Source: Chimonanthus salicifolius (taxonomy: Eukaryota; Streptophyta; Magnoliopsida; Laurales; Calycanthaceae). Taken from it: DNA of 64,000 bases. How positions within the stretch are numbered: the first letter of the stretch is position 1; each line of letters begins with the position of its first letter. The DNA lies in NCBI GenBank assembly GCA_013350335.1, contig CM023537.1, positions 9,229,438 through 9,293,437 on the forward strand, given 5' to 3'. Under the pieces are notes generated by a model. That model was not told the DNA's origin, did not search any database, and saw only the letters and a program-made list of their open reading frames with translations. The translations under genes were made by a program, and so were the position numbers. Positions 61,141-64,000 of this stretch are shown here, piece by piece.

Positions 61141-61929
61141 AAACTCGTCCTCGATTTTAGAAGGTTCATCGATGAAGGGTGCGGTCGCACCATAAGCTGC
61201 TCCTTGCGTCTCGACAAAGTGACTATCACACTTTGTAACCAAAAGAATTTGTCTCTGTGGAGTGATTGCATCAAGAGATGTCGCTATGGCACCTACCAAA
61301 AGTGATTGAACAGTAGGTGCGGAGCACTGTCTCACATAACCTTCCCAAATAGGGTCAACATATGGCCAGATGGTGTGGGTTAAGTCCATAAGATGTCGGT
61401 CATCTATCCCCAGTGTACGAACCTGTACGGACCAATCTTTGTCGCCGTTGTCTGTAGCACCTTCTTGCTGCTTCTCAATAGACTATGGCTCAAGATGGGA
61501 TCTGGGTGCCTCAAGTTCCTGCTTCAGGATGGAACTTGCCTCAAACTGTCGAATACATCCATGTGTTGAACCTGTATCTATTGTAGCTTCATGAACTGCT
61601 AACACTGGTGAGATACTGGGTGCAGCCAACTGGTTCATGTGTTCTTCCAACATTGGATCAACATAAGGTCTATGCTCACCCAATGTTTCCATGGGATAAA
61701 TATCACAAAACACAAACTCAGTGGCGGCCTCGGCCTCTGTGCCACTGTGTTTAATGTCATCCACTCGGGGTTCACAACTTTGAACTCGATGTTCCTGTAC
61801 CGTCTCCAAGAGTTGTACACTCATGAAGTCCGTCTTCACAGAATCATCGACATCTTCCTCACTAGAGGAATCTGAGTCAACAATTTCGACTTGTGCAGTC
61901 GTGTCTACTTCATCAGCAAATCAGACGAA
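61123..61929 (-). other. Retrotransposon interior with a repeated protein-like segment
   Basis: Two minus-strand open frames (61839-61483 and 61389-61120) share a PYVDPxxE...QxxAP segment followed by similar hydrophobic residues, so the interior contains an ancient duplication. The second ends with a stretch (IEDEFSPRVGE) near the purine tract, as gag-pol polyproteins of plant elements often do. I do not recognise the domain. Confidence 0.45.
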
Positions 61930-62292
61930 TCATTGCCTTCTCTCAGGTTGTCGGACGACATGTCTTGCCCTATGTCTGTGATAGTAGAAACTTTCGTCTG
62001 AACTTTGATTTGAATTGTCATCTGAACTTTCTTCAGAAGATGAGTATCTGGAGTACCTTGATCTCATTGATGGCGAACTAGAAGGGTGTTGGCTTGTTTG
62101 ATTCTTTAGAGCCGCAATCTCTCTCTGTAGATTAACACATGACTCAAATAACCGATCAAACTGCCTGTCGCGGTCTTTAGAGAATTCAACTCGATCATCT
62201 TCTGGAGCGTATCTCACATGACGACTCTAACTAGAATGAAACCAATCACTATTCCTGCCATGTCGGCTACGAGGGCGGTCACACCTTGCCAT
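61930..62292 (-). pseudogene. Truncated gag-like frame
   Basis: On the minus strand an ATG at 62292 opens a basic N-terminus that meets an in-frame TAG at 62229-62227. Beyond it the frame stays open to 61930 with charged, coiled-coil-like (DRQFDRLFESCVNLQREIAA) and Ser/His/Arg-rich residues. The stop is probably a CAG-to-TAG change of the type expected from cytosine methylation. No zinc knuckle is present. Confidence 0.55.
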
Positions 62293-62334
62293 AACTAACC
62301 CTTGATCGAAGGATGAGTCTCAATTGACTCCGAA

Positions 62335-62346
62335 GCTCTGATACCA
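62335..62346 (-). promoter_or_regulatory. Primer-binding site for initiator-Met tRNA
   Basis: The minus strand reads TGGTATCAGAGC starting three bases after the 5' LTR. It is complementary to the 3' end of plant initiator methionine tRNA and fixes the element's orientation. Confidence 0.9.
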
Positions 62347-62349
62347 CTC

Positions 62350-63194
62350 TGATGCAGGCTAGGTTGGATTAAGAATACCCAACCTCAAATTATAGCGGAA
62401 GCTTGAATAATATCTTAAATAACCCTTCAATTTTCACAAAACAGTCATTCGTTTTGCACTTGAATCTTCACAAAACAGTCCTTCGTTTTGTACTTGAATC
62501 TTCACAAAACAGTTTTTCGTTTTGCACTTGGATCTTCACAAAACAGTCATTCGTTTTGCTAAACAAAATAACAATTTTATTGATCAAAATAATCTCCCCC
62601 TCCAAACTGGCTATTACAATTCCTTAAATAAACACACCTACTAAATAAGAGTCCTATCTAATTAGGAACTTCCTAATAATAAACACCTACTAAATAAGAG
62701 TACTATCTAATTAAGAACTCCTAATAATAAACACCCACTAAATAAGAGTCATATCTAATTACGAACTCTTAATCTAAAATATATAGTTCTAAATAAAATA
62801 GGACTAACTAAGCAACTACTATTAAAATATCCTAAATACACCAAGTTTCCAACGATGGACAACCCAATCTTAATTGGGATAGGACTCTTCAACCCACTCC
62901 ATGAAGCGTGTACCGGTCATTGAATTAATGGGCATGTTATCTTGGGCCAAAGCTTGGCTTGTTGGGCCTGACAAGCAATGGGTCTGCTTCTATGGCTGCT
63001 TTATTTTGGAATCGGGCTGAAATATACTATTGAATTAAAGTCCATGATCTATCTTCAAATTTCCACTCAAATACCTGTCTGGATCGAAGATATAATTTTC
63101 ATCATTCGACTAGGACCCCGGACCTGTCAAATTGCTTGTGCACCCACCTGGATCAAAATTAAACTTTTCATCACGCCCGCATATGTCCGCATCA
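62350..63194 (-). repeat. 5' LTR of the retrotransposon
   Basis: It is nearly identical to 60313-61122 apart from one extra 35-bp subrepeat (four copies at about 62425-62560) and a few substitutions. Confidence 0.9.
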
Positions 63195-63199
63195 GAGAA

Positions 63200-64000
63200 T
63201 TTAACCAAGCTTCAGATCAACTACAAACTTTTGTCTATAACCACACAAAAAGTCATGCCCAGACCCATTAGATGTTCTCAAAATAGAATGAGACCCATAA
63301 TTATTCATCATCATCGTCATAGACATTTATCCCACCAATCTGGCTTTGACACTTACAAATGTCACTTGGATTGCAAATGTTTTCAATGGGCAGATTGCCT
63401 ATCTGAAACCCATAATCAAATTCCAAAACTTTGAAAGGCATAGATCAGACGTGGAATGGATCATTGCAATGCACTCACCTCATCAGCTAATAAGAAAAAA
63501 AATACCCAAAAGGAAAGAGATTAACAAGTTAACAGAAATTGGAGAACATGACTAATTAGTAATAACATTATTATTCAATTTTTGAGACCACCCATTTCAC
63601 CAAATGGTATAGAGATTCATGGAAAGAAAGAGACTAGCACTGCAGAGACATTGATTTTAGATTTTTTTCTAAGATATCTAGTGCCTGCTCTGTAATCTGC
63701 TAGGATGTTCGAGTATGTTGCTGACACTAGTAGGAGAAGACAAATATATCAGAAGAACCCATCACCGCATAACATTTCTCCAGAAAGAAATTTGTGACTT
63801 TCGGAATCGAGTATCGCATTTCGAAAGATGGGATTTCAGTTCGTGGATCTAGCAATGTAACAGCAGCAGTATTTGACAATGAATGGACTGAGTACAAACA
63901 AATTCCAACGAGTTGGAAACGAACCTTTCGAGTGAGAGATCCCGCTTCACTCTTCAGTGATCTTGAACAAGCTTTATTTATTATTGATTTTAGGACCCAA
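63200..64000 (-). other. Upstream region of the oxidoreductase gene
   Basis: The last 300 bases (about 63700-63990) are less AT-rich and, on the minus strand, could hold the transcription start and an untranslated first exon spliced toward 60134. I could not fix a TATA box or exon border. Plus-strand open frames here have no recognisable motif. Confidence 0.3.

Larger units (their letters stand above)
60313..63194 (-). mobile_element. Non-autonomous LTR retrotransposon, structurally complete
   Basis: Two near-identical direct LTRs (60313-61122, 810 bp; 62350-63194, 845 bp) begin TGATGCAGGCTAGG and end TCCGCATCA. They flank a 1.2-kb interior, with the 5-bp duplication GAGAA on both sides. On the minus strand the 5' LTR is 63194-62350, followed by a primer site for initiator-Met tRNA. 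The interior runs down to a purine tract next to the 3' LTR. It encodes only a short gag-like start and other broken frames, with no protease, reverse transcriptase or integrase. It therefore must be mobilised by enzymes from another element. It lies about 180 bp upstream of the oxidoreductase start codon, in the gene's promoter or leader intron, in the same orientation. Confidence 0.92.

Noticed and set aside
60389..62560. CRISPR-like array (regular TTCACAAAACAG repeats)
   Set aside because: Adjacent 35-bp subrepeats without unique spacers, inside plant LTRs. It is a minisatellite, not a CRISPR array.

Overview
This window is nuclear DNA of a flowering plant. It is AT-rich, its genes are split by GT-AG introns of up to several kb, and the space between and within genes is filled with plant-type transposable elements. 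Codon use and protein similarity suggest a dicot-type angiosperm, possibly woody. I cannot name the species. There are no bacterial features, rRNA genes or CRISPR arrays, and I found no free-standing tRNA gene.

Four protein genes can be assembled exon by exon. (1) A small three-exon CLE peptide-hormone precursor lies on the minus strand at 6172-6688. It is of the CLV3/CLE40 type, with mature motif RQVPTGPDPLHH, and no single long ORF reveals it. (2) A seven-exon minus-strand gene at 12095-20060 encodes a protein of about 2315 residues. Its order is FAD-dependent oxidoreductase, fatty-acyl-AMP-ligase-like adenylation domain, acyl carrier domain, then a membrane-embedded C-terminal part with three left-handed beta-helix blocks and an inserted catalase-like haem domain. 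(3) A nine-exon plus-strand gene at 30250-40698 encodes a TBCC-domain protein (TBCCD1 type, 575 residues). (4) A twelve-exon minus-strand gene at 43631-60134 encodes a Gfo/Idh/MocA-type oxidoreductase (363 residues), including an 18-nt microexon inside its EKP motif.

Layout: 1-6170 holds a MITE, a degenerate TRIM element, SINEs and dispersed repeats. The CLE gene follows. 6750-12090 holds SINEs, a 598-bp foldback element and a 1072-bp hAT-type element with a perfect 8-bp target duplication. The multidomain enzyme gene comes next, with a probable leader and promoter reaching to about 23.07 kb. 23-30 kb is AT-rich with nested TE debris (LINE reverse transcriptase, a repeat rich in CGGCCGATAT palindromes). 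TBCCD1 carries a LINE RNase H fragment in one intron. 40.7-43.6 kb is repeat sequence. The oxidoreductase gene has introns loaded with a LINE fragment, a MULE-like composite, a solo LTR, SINEs and a tandem duplication. Just upstream of its start codon sits a young, structurally complete non-autonomous LTR retrotransposon (60313-63194).

The genes do not form a pathway. The most unusual item is the multidomain enzyme: it combines acyl activation, carrier tethering, flavin oxidation and a haem catalase-like fold in one membrane-associated polypeptide, which points to formation of an oxidised acyl product. Substrate and product cannot be read from the sequence.
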